DNA of 64,000 nucleotides from assembly GCA_028289195.1 (NCBI GenBank), contig JANQQR010000005.1, positions 186,001 to 250,000 of the forward strand, in the 5' to 3' direction. The position numbers were made by a program, and so were the translations under genes. How positions within the stretch are numbered: position 1 is the first letter of the stretch; each line of letters starts with the position of its first letter. The notes under the pieces were generated by a model. The model was not told the DNA's origin. It saw only the letters and a list, made by a program, of their open reading frames with translations, and did not search any database. This stretch comes from Phycisphaerales bacterium (GTDB lineage Bacteria > Planctomycetota > Phycisphaerae > Phycisphaerales > UBA1924). Positions 35,097 through 42,146 of this stretch are shown here, piece by piece.

Positions 35097-35939
35097 GTGG
35101 CGCGTAACCAACCCGGGGGCTTCCCGTACAACCACTCGGTGGCCACCGTCCTCTCCCAGATCACGCAGGGAAAGAAGCTGGCGTCGCTCCCCGCCCGCGG
35201 CGCCAGGGTGCACCGCGTGTCGTACGCCCCCGGGCACTTCATGCCCGAGCACGCCCATGAAACGGCCAACGTCACGGTGGTCGTCGCCGGCGGGATGGCC
35301 GATCTGTCCGAATCGGGGACGCAGCGATGCGAGGCGCTCGGGGTGCTCGTCAAGCCGTCCGGCTCGGTTCACGAGTCGGTGTGCGGCGATCGCGGCGCGC
35401 ACACCATCGTCGTGGAAGTCGAGGGAGCCCTCGAGCGATCGCTCAGGCGTCGCTGCGGGCTCTTCGATCGCGAGGTGTGGCTGACCGGGGGCGACGCTCC
35501 GCGCCTCGTCCTCCAACTCTGGGAGCGCGTGCGCACGGATCCCGATCCCGACGCGGCGCTCGAGCCCTGGCTCGAGCAACTCGGCGCCCTGAAGGCGATC
35601 CCGGCGGGGCGCGAGCTGGATCCGCGCGTCGGCGCTGCCGCGTCGATGCTCTCGGCCGGTCCGGATCAGGACCAATCCGTCGAGGGGATCGCCCGGCGGG
35701 TCGGTCTGCATCCGGTGAGCCTCACCCGCCTGTTCCGCGCACAGACTGGCTGCTCGCCCAGCGAGTTCCGCCGGCGCCAGCGCGTGCGCCGGGCGGCCGA
35801 CGGGCTCGCAGGCGGCCAGGCGCCGATCGCTCGGGTGGCCCTGGAGGCCGGGTTCAGCGATCAGAGCCACCTGACGCGCGAGTTCCGGCGCGAGGCGGGG
35901 TTCAGCCCCAGGCGTTTCCGCCTCCTGGCGAGCGCCTGA
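35097..35939 (+). CDS. AraC-family transcriptional regulator with cupin-like sensor
   Basis: 280 residues from a GTG 6 bases after the stop of paralogue K. No Shine-Dalgarno is visible, so translation is probably coupled to K. The first 110 residues resemble a cupin sensor (H-F-M-P-E-H-A-H-E metal/ligand-type motif). The C-terminal 90 residues are a clear AraC double helix-turn-helix: S-V-E-G-I-A-R-R-V-G-L-H-P-V-S-L-T-R-L-F-type first helix pair, and A-L-E-A-G-F-S-D-Q-S-H-L-T-R-E-F plus G-F-S-P-R-R-F-R at the end. It is a DNA-binding regulator with an unknown effector. Its place at the end of the J-K unit makes the beta-helix genes plausible targets, but nothing shows binding. Confidence 0.88.
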   Translation: MARNQPGGFPYNHSVATVLSQITQGKKLASLPARGARVHRVSYAPGHFMPEHAHETANVTVVVAGGMADLSESGTQRCEALGVLVKPSGSVHESVCGDRGAHTIVVEVEGALERSLRRRCGLFDREVWLTGGDAPRLVLQLWERVRTDPDPDAALEPWLEQLGALKAIPAGRELDPRVGAAASMLSAGPDQDQSVEGIARRVGLHPVSLTRLFRAQTGCSPSEFRRRQRVRRAADGLAGGQAPIARVALEAGFSDQSHLTREFRREAGFSPRRFRLLASA

Positions 35940-36031
35940 GCCGATCCGATCCGCGTGTTTGATTCGTTCAAGAACCGGGCGCCCGGGCGCGCCATGCTGT
36001 GGGCTGACACAGATCCACGGAGAGCCCGACC

Positions 36032-37573
36032 ATGCCCGCACCAGCGACCCGCTCCCGACGCCTCGCGCTCGCCATCGCCAGCCTCGCCGCCCTGAGCGCC
36101 GGGTCGGCGTCGGGCGCCGACCTTCAGGCCTTCTCCGAGACCGAGGAACTCAAGGACTACCCCACGCGCTGGCGGGCCGTGATGGACCTCTTCGATGCGC
36201 CCGGCGTGTCCGTTGCCGTCGTGAAGGACGGCCGGCCCTACGCGACGTGGAGCGCCGGCATGCGCGACACGGAAGAGAGCCTTATCGATCAGCACACCGG
36301 GTTCTACGTCGCGTCGATGACAAAGGTCTACCTGGCGGCGGGCATCTGCCGCCTCGCCGACGAGGGCAGGCTGAGCCTCGACGATCGGGTCAAGCAGCAC
36401 CTCCCGCAGATGGAGCTTCCGGACGAGGAGATCGAGAGCAAGCTGACGATCAGCGACCTGCTCTGCCATCGCTACGGCATCAACTCGTCTCCGGCGGTGA
36501 TCCTCGACGCCTACACCGGCGACATCACCGACGAGCGCTACTTCTTCTGGCTCGCCAATGCGGGCGAGGTATCCGGCGAGGTGCGCTACACCAACGTGCA
36601 CTTCACGCTGCTCGGACGCGTGATCGAGGCGGTCACCGGTCAGAGCTGGCGCGACTACCTCGACGAGGCGATCTTCGAGCCCGCGGGCATGCACCGGACG
36701 ACGGGATACGCCAGCGAGCTCTACGGCTGGGAGAACAGCGCCACGCCGCTCGAGCGCCCGATGGGTGGCGCGTTCGTGCGCGCCGAGCTGGTGAAAGACG
36801 ACTCGGTGATGCACGCTGCCGGCGGGATGGGGACCACGGCACACGATGCCGCCCGCTGGATGAGCATGCAGATGAACGGGGGCGAGATCGACGGCGAGCG
36901 GATCGTCAGCAAAGCAATGATCGAGCAGTCCCACACGGTCCAGGCGGCGCTGCCCGAGCCCGGCGGGACGATCCGCATCACCGAGGGCTTCGGCCTGGGC
37001 TGGATGCTCGGCTCGTTCAACGGCATGCCGCTGGCGATGCACGGCGGGGGCTACCTGGGCACATCGACGTACTTCGCCATGCTGCCCGATGACGGCGTCG
37101 GCGTGGTCATCCTGATCAACGGGGGAGGCCCGGCGCGCATGCTCGGCGACATCATCGCCATCGACATGCTCTGCGAACTGACGGGCACCGAGCCGGCGTG
37201 GGACGTGTACGAGCGATCCATCGAGCGCGCCACGCAGCACAAGGCGCTCCGCGGCCCGTTCCAGGGCGACAAGGGCGGTGGGCCGTTCCCCGTCAGCGTG
37301 CTGTCCCTGGATCGCTCGGCGTACGTGGGCCGGTACTCGAACCCCATGCTCGGCGACGTTCGTGTGGTCGAAGACGCCGAGACCATCCGGGTGGATGTGG
37401 GCATCGTCAGGTCGCGATTCCAGGGGGGTGAGGCGGGCTCGGACCGGTTCATGTTCGACGGGCCTGTGTTCGACGGCACGTCGGGTCGCTTCGAACTCGA
37501 AGGCGGGCGTGTGGCGCGGGTCGTGATGACGGTGGAAGAACTCGGGGAGCTGGTGTTCGAGCGGACGGAATAG
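36032..37573 (+). CDS. Secreted serine hydrolase of the beta-lactamase / penicillin-binding-like class
   Basis: 513 residues. GGAGAG precedes the ATG at 36032. A signal peptide lies in residues 1-30 (A-S-G-A cleavage). The catalytic motifs of PF00144 are complete: S95-M-T-K98 (nucleophile and general base), Y186-T-N188 and H337-G-G339. A C-terminal beta-rich domain starts near residue 425 (Y-V-G-R-Y-S-N), as in many class-C-like esterases and D-aminopeptidases. Substrate could be an ester, a beta-lactam or a D-amino-acid peptide; sequence alone does not decide. It stands between the AraC gene and paralogue L with its own short upstream region. Confidence 0.9.
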   Translation: MPAPATRSRRLALAIASLAALSAGSASGADLQAFSETEELKDYPTRWRAVMDLFDAPGVSVAVVKDGRPYATWSAGMRDTEESLIDQHTGFYVASMTKVYLAAGICRLADEGRLSLDDRVKQHLPQMELPDEEIESKLTISDLLCHRYGINSSPAVILDAYTGDITDERYFFWLANAGEVSGEVRYTNVHFTLLGRVIEAVTGQSWRDYLDEAIFEPAGMHRTTGYASELYGWENSATPLERPMGGAFVRAELVKDDSVMHAAGGMGTTAHDAARWMSMQMNGGEIDGERIVSKAMIEQSHTVQAALPEPGGTIRITEGFGLGWMLGSFNGMPLAMHGGGYLGTSTYFAMLPDDGVGVVILINGGGPARMLGDIIAIDMLCELTGTEPAWDVYERSIERATQHKALRGPFQGDKGGGPFPVSVLSLDRSAYVGRYSNPMLGDVRVVEDAETIRVDVGIVRSRFQGGEAGSDRFMFDGPVFDGTSGRFELEGGRVARVVMTVEELGELVFERTE

Positions 37574-37591
37574 GCCAGAATCGGAGATCTC

Positions 37592-37622
37592 GCTTCCCGG
37601 TTTCTCGATCGAGGGTCATACT
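37592..37622 (+). promoter_or_regulatory. Divergent copy of the beta-helix promoter module (paralogue L)
   Basis: GCTTCCC (37592-37598) and TCATACT (37616-37622), one base wider spacing than in the other copies. The leader lacks the GGCGGGCGCC palindrome but keeps a TTGGAGGG ribosome-binding region before the ATG at 37671. Confidence 0.5.
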
Positions 37623-37670
37623 GCTTGTGTCCGGGGTGTCGCCCGATCTTCCCGATTGGAGGGCCGACCC

Positions 37671-38855
37671 ATGCAGCGGACACTTGCTATGACCATTGGT
37701 GTGGCGTGCAGCGCGATCCCGGCGTTCGGAGGTGATCTCGCCCCGCCCGCCGGGCCGGTGGCGCCGACGATGAAGGACCTCGACGACGTCGAGCCGCGCA
37801 CCGCGCTGCGCAACATGTTCAACACGCTCACCCCCGTGGTGATCCAGTTCCCCGGCTCGTACTACCTGGCCGAGGACATCGACGCGCTCCCGAACGAGCA
37901 CGGGATCGAGATCCTGGCCGACAACGTGACGCTCGACCTCAACGGGTTCACGGTGCGCGGGAACACAGAGGTCGGCTCGCTCGATGGCATCCACGTCGAC
38001 AGCGCGCGCAGGAACACGACGATCGTGAACGGGACGGTGGAGTCGTTTTTCCAGAGCGGGATCAACGCACAGGAAGACCTGACACTGATCGACGTGCGCC
38101 TGCTGAACAACTCCGGGGCGGGCGTTAACGCCAGCACCCGGGCGGTGATCCAGCGGTGTCTGGCGATCGGGAACGGTAATCGCGGGTACCTGCTCAGCAG
38201 CAACGCGACACTCGTCGACTGCGTCGCCGAGGACAACACGCTGAACGGCTTCTCGCTCGGTTCGTACTGTTCGGTGCGTGGGTGCACCGCGAGCGAGAAC
38301 ACGGGCGACGGATTCTCTGGGGGAATCGGGACGGTGTTCGAGGGATGCGCAAGCGACAACAACGATGTCCACGGCTTCGATACGAACGGGAAGACAGCGA
38401 TCATCGGCTGCTCCGCGATGATCAACGGCGCCGACGGGTTCGACATCAACTCCGAGGGCGTGATCGCGCACTGCACGGCGTGGGCGAACGCCGAGAGCGG
38501 TATCCAGGCCGGCGGCCAGAACGTGATCCGCTACAACTCGTGCGTGTTCAATCAGGCCGGCCACGGGATCCACCTGACCAGCGACGGGAACCTCGTCGAG
38601 GGCAACGTGTGCCAAGGGCACAGCACGATGCTGGGGACCGGGATCCTTGTCGAGGACGACGGCAACCGGATCGACTCGAATCATGTGAGCGAGAACGGTG
38701 GCGGGATAATCGTGCAGGGCACGAACAACTTCATCGTGCGCAACACGGCGTTCGCCAACATCAGTGGCAACTACGCCTTCGCAGTGGGCAACGAGGCGGG
38801 GGCCACGTCGAACGACCCGGCGACCGCCGGGCCCTGGGACAACCTCGAGAACTGA
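37671..38855 (+). CDS. Secreted right-handed beta-helix protein (paralogue L)
   Basis: 394 residues. I chose the ATG at 37671, behind TTGGAGGG, over the ATG at 37656, which lies within that site. The signal peptide ends near P-A-F-G-G, then D-L-A-P-P-A-G-P-V-A-P-T-M-K-D-L and V-E-P-R-T. As in E and J the N-T-P-G-D-A-D spacer is absent. Helix rungs include N-G-F-S-L-G-S-Y-C-S-V-R-G-C and a late D-D-G-N-R-I-D-S-N-H turn. The tail is G-P-W-D-N-L-E-N, similar to C but without the final aromatic. It is separated from the other island members by the regulator and the serine hydrolase. Confidence 0.92.
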   Translation: MQRTLAMTIGVACSAIPAFGGDLAPPAGPVAPTMKDLDDVEPRTALRNMFNTLTPVVIQFPGSYYLAEDIDALPNEHGIEILADNVTLDLNGFTVRGNTEVGSLDGIHVDSARRNTTIVNGTVESFFQSGINAQEDLTLIDVRLLNNSGAGVNASTRAVIQRCLAIGNGNRGYLLSSNATLVDCVAEDNTLNGFSLGSYCSVRGCTASENTGDGFSGGIGTVFEGCASDNNDVHGFDTNGKTAIIGCSAMINGADGFDINSEGVIAHCTAWANAESGIQAGGQNVIRYNSCVFNQAGHGIHLTSDGNLVEGNVCQGHSTMLGTGILVEDDGNRIDSNHVSENGGGIIVQGTNNFIVRNTAFANISGNYAFAVGNEAGATSNDPATAGPWDNLEN

Positions 38856-38875
38856 GGTTCAGCACGCATATGTGT

Positions 38876-38881
38876 TAGAAT
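38876..38881 (+). promoter_or_regulatory. TAGAAT box 6 bases before the start of the lamin-tail gene
   Basis: TAGAAT followed by 6 bases and GTG, no Shine-Dalgarno. A -10 element this close implies a leaderless transcript. Confidence 0.5.
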
Positions 38882-38887
38882 ATGTAG

Positions 38888-39547
38888 GTGCTCCGGTTCT
38901 TCACATGGTTGTTTACACTCCTGGTCGTTGGGGCCACCGCCCCCGCCGATCTCGTCATCTCGGAAGTCCTCTTCGCGGTCCCCTCGGGCGACGCCGGAGA
39001 CGCAACCGGCGACGGCGTGCGCAGCGCGACGGGTGATGAGTTCATCGAGATCGTCAACACAGGGAGCCGCCCGGTGAACCTCGCGGGGTGGGTGCTCTCG
39101 AGCCGCCTCAGCGACCCGGCTGACGACACCGGCAAAGGTGTGCGCTTCGTGTTCCCCGACGTCGAGCTTCCGGCCCGGGGCGTCGCGGTCGTGTTCAACG
39201 GAAACAAGACAGAGATCCCCGGGCCCGTGGGCTCCGCAAGCGGCCCGGCGAGCGGGCCGAACGACGCGTTCGACGGGGCGCTCGTCTTCACGATGCGGAT
39301 GACCTCCTCGCAGCGGGCGCTGCGCAACAGCGGCGACTTCGTGCTGCTCACATCGCCCTCGGGCCGGCTCGTCGACTGCATCTGGTGGGGAGAAACGGAC
39401 CCCGCGCCTCCGGCGGGCGTGCTGAGGATCCACGAGGCGCCGAGGCGTCCCGCGGGGAGCGCGCAGCGAGTGCGCCCGGGTGAGGCCCCGATCGACCACG
39501 AGGAGCTCGACGGCAGCCTGTTCAGCCCCGGCGGCGCTCCCGGCTAG
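38888..39547 (+). CDS. Secreted lamin-tail-domain protein
   Basis: 219 residues from a GTG. A short signal peptide (F-F-T-W-L-F-T-L-L-V-V core, cut near A-P-A) is followed at once by D-L-V-I-S-E-V-L-F, the opening strand of an LTD/lamin-tail Ig-like fold. Other LTD features are G-D-E-F-I-E-I-V-N-T-G, V-N-L-A-G-W-V-L-S and the late G-R-L-V-D-C-I-W-W. Bacterial LTD proteins are exported and often accompany nucleases or surface proteins; no second domain is present here. The acidic G-D-A-G-D-A-T-G-D-G insert could bind calcium. It starts 32 bases after paralogue L but has its own candidate promoter. Confidence 0.82.
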   Translation: MLRFFTWLFTLLVVGATAPADLVISEVLFAVPSGDAGDATGDGVRSATGDEFIEIVNTGSRPVNLAGWVLSSRLSDPADDTGKGVRFVFPDVELPARGVAVVFNGNKTEIPGPVGSASGPASGPNDAFDGALVFTMRMTSSQRALRNSGDFVLLTSPSGRLVDCIWWGETDPAPPAGVLRIHEAPRRPAGSAQRVRPGEAPIDHEELDGSLFSPGGAPG

Positions 39548-39574
39548 CGGGGTGCGGGGGGCCGTCGCGGGAGC

Positions 39575-39580
39575 TACCAT
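39575..39580 (+). promoter_or_regulatory. TACCAT box 9 bases before nuoE
   Basis: TACCAT, 9 bases, ATG; no ribosome-binding site in between. Candidate leaderless promoter. Confidence 0.35.
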
Positions 39581-39589
39581 GCCCTCCCC

Positions 39590-40135
39590 ATGGCCTGGAT
39601 CACCAAGAATTCCGGCTCGATGCAGATCGAGCGCCGCGACGAGCCCTACCTCTCGGAGGCTGTCAGGGCGGAGATCACCGAGCGGTACCTGCCTCGGTAC
39701 GAGACGAAGCAGGGGGCGCTGCTGCCGACGCTGCACGCCGTGCAGCGCGAGGTCGGCTGGCTGCCGCACCAGGCCCTGATCGAGGTCGCCGAGTTCCTCG
39801 ATCTGAAGCCCGCGGACGTCATCGACACCGCGAGCTTCTACGAGGAGTACTGGCTCAAGCCCAAGGGCGAGCACGTGATCTGGGTCTGCCGCTCGATCGC
39901 CTGCGAGTTCTGCGACCACAAGGCGATCACCGATGCCTGCCGCAGGAAGCTGGGCATCGAGGTGGGCGAGACGACCGACGACGGCAGGTTCACGCTCATG
40001 GAGATCGAGTGCATCGGCTCCTGCGGGACCGCCCCGGCGGCGCTGGTCGGCCACGATCTCCACGAGAACCTGACTCCCGAGAAGATGGAGCGGGCGATCG
40101 ACGACGCGGCTTCGGGTTCGTCCCAGAACCACTAG
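39590..40135 (+). CDS. nuoE: NADH-quinone oxidoreductase subunit E (24 kDa)
   Basis: 181 residues. NuoE is the thioredoxin-fold [2Fe-2S] (N1a) subunit of the NADH-dehydrogenase module of complex I. Cluster ligands are visible as C100-x4-C105 and C141-x3-C145 (C-I-G-S-C-G-T-A-P). An extra Cys at 108 lies next to the first pair. The helical N-terminus has A-L-L-P-T-L-H-A-V-Q-R-E-V-G-W-L, a standard signature. Its usual neighbour nuoF is about 5.7 kb downstream, behind two dockerin-like genes and three small envelope genes. No Shine-Dalgarno is seen, and a TAnnnT box lies just upstream. Confidence 0.96.
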   Translation: MAWITKNSGSMQIERRDEPYLSEAVRAEITERYLPRYETKQGALLPTLHAVQREVGWLPHQALIEVAEFLDLKPADVIDTASFYEEYWLKPKGEHVIWVCRSIACEFCDHKAITDACRRKLGIEVGETTDDGRFTLMEIECIGSCGTAPAALVGHDLHENLTPEKMERAIDDAASGSSQNH

Positions 40136-40213
40136 ACCGAACAGAAACCTGTACAAACGGCCTAAACCCCCGCGCCAAAGGCGCTTGGGGCTGGAACCGC
40201 GCCCCAGCGGGGG

Positions 40214-40219
40214 TACAGT
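40214..40219 (+). promoter_or_regulatory. TACAGT box 6 bases before dockerin-like gene 1
   Basis: TACAGT, 6 bases, ATG (40226), no Shine-Dalgarno. A GCGCC/GGCGC hairpin with an AAA loop (40172-40184) lies just upstream and may end the nuoE transcript, although no T-tract follows. Confidence 0.5.
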
Positions 40220-40225
40220 TGGCCC

Positions 40226-42055
40226 ATGGAGATTGAGAGAAAGACCCGAAGGGTGGGCGCGATCGTTCTGGGAGCGCTGGTCGCGACCGGCGCGAGCGCC
40301 GGGACGCAGGAAGCAGTCGATATCGCATCGGTCGAGATCTTCGACGCGCTCGGCGACCCCGGCAACACCGTCCTCATGCAGAACATCACCGGCGGCTACG
40401 CGGCCGGCACCGTGCACCTGATCGGCACGTGGTCCAACACGAGCGGGTCGGCGCATCCGTACCGTTCGCGCGTGCGCCTGTTCCGCGCGATGGACAACAC
40501 GACGGTCGACCTCCGGTTCAACTACGACTTCACCCAGTCGCCCGTGTCTGAGGGGCAGACGCTTTACGTCGCGACGGCCGACCTCGACGGTGTTGATCCG
40601 GCCGGGATGTGGGAGATCGAGTTCTACGCCGAGATCGATCAGGCGCCCGACGCGGTCGACGCGACGTTCACCGACGTCCGCCTCGAGTTCGAGGATCAGA
40701 CCGTCGAGCCCAACGGGGCCGATGTGACGCTGTGCGAGGTGTACGGCATCACGATGAACATGGCGGTGCTGCCCACGCAGAAGGACTTTGCGCGCGTCGG
40801 CGACGTCGTGGGCCTGACCATGGGCACGACGAGCTGGAACGTCGGCGACCGGAACCTGATCTGGTTCGCGCCCCCGGACGAGCGCCACCCGATGATCGCC
40901 ATGAACGTCTATCGCAAGATGGACGGACGCATGGAGCAGATCGGGATCGGCTGGGTCAAGCACGGGTTCAACGCGCTGAGCAACGATCAGTGCGGCGGGT
41001 TCTGCAACCCCACGAGCCCCGGCATCTACCTGGGCGTCGGTTGCACCGATACGTACCGGCCCAGCACCAACGGGCGTCAGAGCGATCTCGGCCCGCGCTT
41101 CGAGATCGACCCCTGGGCGGGAACCTACGACCACCCGACATCGTTCCTGCAGACCGGCATCCCCGGCGGTGATACACCGATCACCCGGCGGATCCAGGTG
41201 CACGACGACGACCTGGATCCCGCGATGAACATGGGCGCGACCTACTACATGGAGACGCTCTACATCACACCGGACGACGTCGATGTGATGAACAACGCCG
41301 CCCACAAGGAATTCTCCGTCGCGGGGATCGACTCGGACGACCAGTGGCTGTTCACCCAGTCCGGCCAGACCGATCCGATCCTCGACGGCTTCGCGATCGA
41401 ATCGTGGGCGGGTGCGCGCCGGACGATGCTCGCCCAGGAGCTGCCCGTCAACGAGTTCACCTCGCCCGACGGGCGGTGCCTGTTGTCGGTCGTCGTGACC
41501 GACAACATGGACGGCACCTGGCGGTACGAGTACGCGCTGCTGAACATTGATATGGACCGCCAGGTCGGGCGCTTCGAGGTGGAGGCCTCGCCCGGGGTGA
41601 CCATCTCGAACATCGGCTTCCACGCGCCGCTGCACCACGACGAACCGACCAACGCGCCGGTGGCCGAAGGCGGAGTCCCGATCGACAACGCGCCCTGGGC
41701 TTCGTCCCGCGAGGCGGCATCGGTCAAGTGGGAGACGACCACGAACCCGCTCCGCTGGGGCACGATGATGAACTTCTGGTTCGACGCCGACGCGCCCCCC
41801 GCCGACGCCGATGTCGACCTCGGCCTGTTCCGCACCGGGATTGTCACCCAGGTGTCCGGGGTCACCGACGGACCGATTCTGGCGTTCTGCCTGGGAGACG
41901 CCAACAGCGACGGAGTGGTGAATTTCGCCGACATCACCCGCGTGCTGGAGTTCTGGAATATGCCCGGCGCCGACGCGGACGCCAACGGCGACGGCGAGAT
42001 CAACTTCGCCGACGTCACCACGATCCTGCAGGAGTGGAACGTGGTCTGCGACTGA
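40226..42055 (+). CDS. Secreted dockerin-like-domain protein, copy 1
   Basis: 609 residues. A signal peptide with a basic n-region (E-I-E-R-K-T-R-R) is cut near A-S-A-G. Residues 30-540 form a large beta-rich region I do not recognise. It includes a Cys-containing segment C-G-G-F-C-N and H-D-D-D-L-D-P, and it is shared along its whole length with the next gene. The last 60 residues have two EF-hand-like loops, D-A-N-S-D-G-V-V-N-F-A-D and D-A-N-G-D-G-E-I-N-F-A-D, and end in V-V-C-D. These resemble dockerin type I and are common at the C-terminus of exported Phycisphaerae proteins. No cohesin gene is in the window, so the domain may serve as a sorting or anchoring tag. Confidence 0.85.
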   Translation: MEIERKTRRVGAIVLGALVATGASAGTQEAVDIASVEIFDALGDPGNTVLMQNITGGYAAGTVHLIGTWSNTSGSAHPYRSRVRLFRAMDNTTVDLRFNYDFTQSPVSEGQTLYVATADLDGVDPAGMWEIEFYAEIDQAPDAVDATFTDVRLEFEDQTVEPNGADVTLCEVYGITMNMAVLPTQKDFARVGDVVGLTMGTTSWNVGDRNLIWFAPPDERHPMIAMNVYRKMDGRMEQIGIGWVKHGFNALSNDQCGGFCNPTSPGIYLGVGCTDTYRPSTNGRQSDLGPRFEIDPWAGTYDHPTSFLQTGIPGGDTPITRRIQVHDDDLDPAMNMGATYYMETLYITPDDVDVMNNAAHKEFSVAGIDSDDQWLFTQSGQTDPILDGFAIESWAGARRTMLAQELPVNEFTSPDGRCLLSVVVTDNMDGTWRYEYALLNIDMDRQVGRFEVEASPGVTISNIGFHAPLHHDEPTNAPVAEGGVPIDNAPWASSREAASVKWETTTNPLRWGTMMNFWFDADAPPADADVDLGLFRTGIVTQVSGVTDGPILAFCLGDANSDGVVNFADITRVLEFWNMPGADADANGDGEINFADVTTILQEWNVVCD

Positions 42056-42071
42056 GGCACGACCGCCAGGG

Positions 42072-42095
42072 CGCGGGCCCACGGCGGGGCCCGCG
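42072..42095 (+). terminator. Perfect 9-bp GC hairpin after dockerin-like gene 1
   Basis: CGCGGGCCC (42072-42080) pairs with GGGCCCGCG (42087-42095) around a 6-base loop, 17 bases after the stop. Only ATTCT follows, so it is a terminator candidate without a real T-tract. Confidence 0.5.
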
Positions 42096-42135
42096 ATTCT
42101 CGCACGGAAGCCGGGCCTCCGACCGGAATCTGAGG

Positions 42136-42141
42136 TAGGTT
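42136..42141 (+). promoter_or_regulatory. TAGGTT box 5 bases before dockerin-like gene 2
   Basis: TAGGTT, 5 bases, GTG (42147), no Shine-Dalgarno. Together with the hairpin at 42072-42095 it suggests the two copies are transcribed separately. Confidence 0.45.
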
Positions 42142-42146
42142 TCGTT

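Noticed and set aside
33561-36041. 826-codon minus-strand frame over paralogue K and the AraC gene
   Set aside because: Antisense to well-supported genes; no start signal or family motif.
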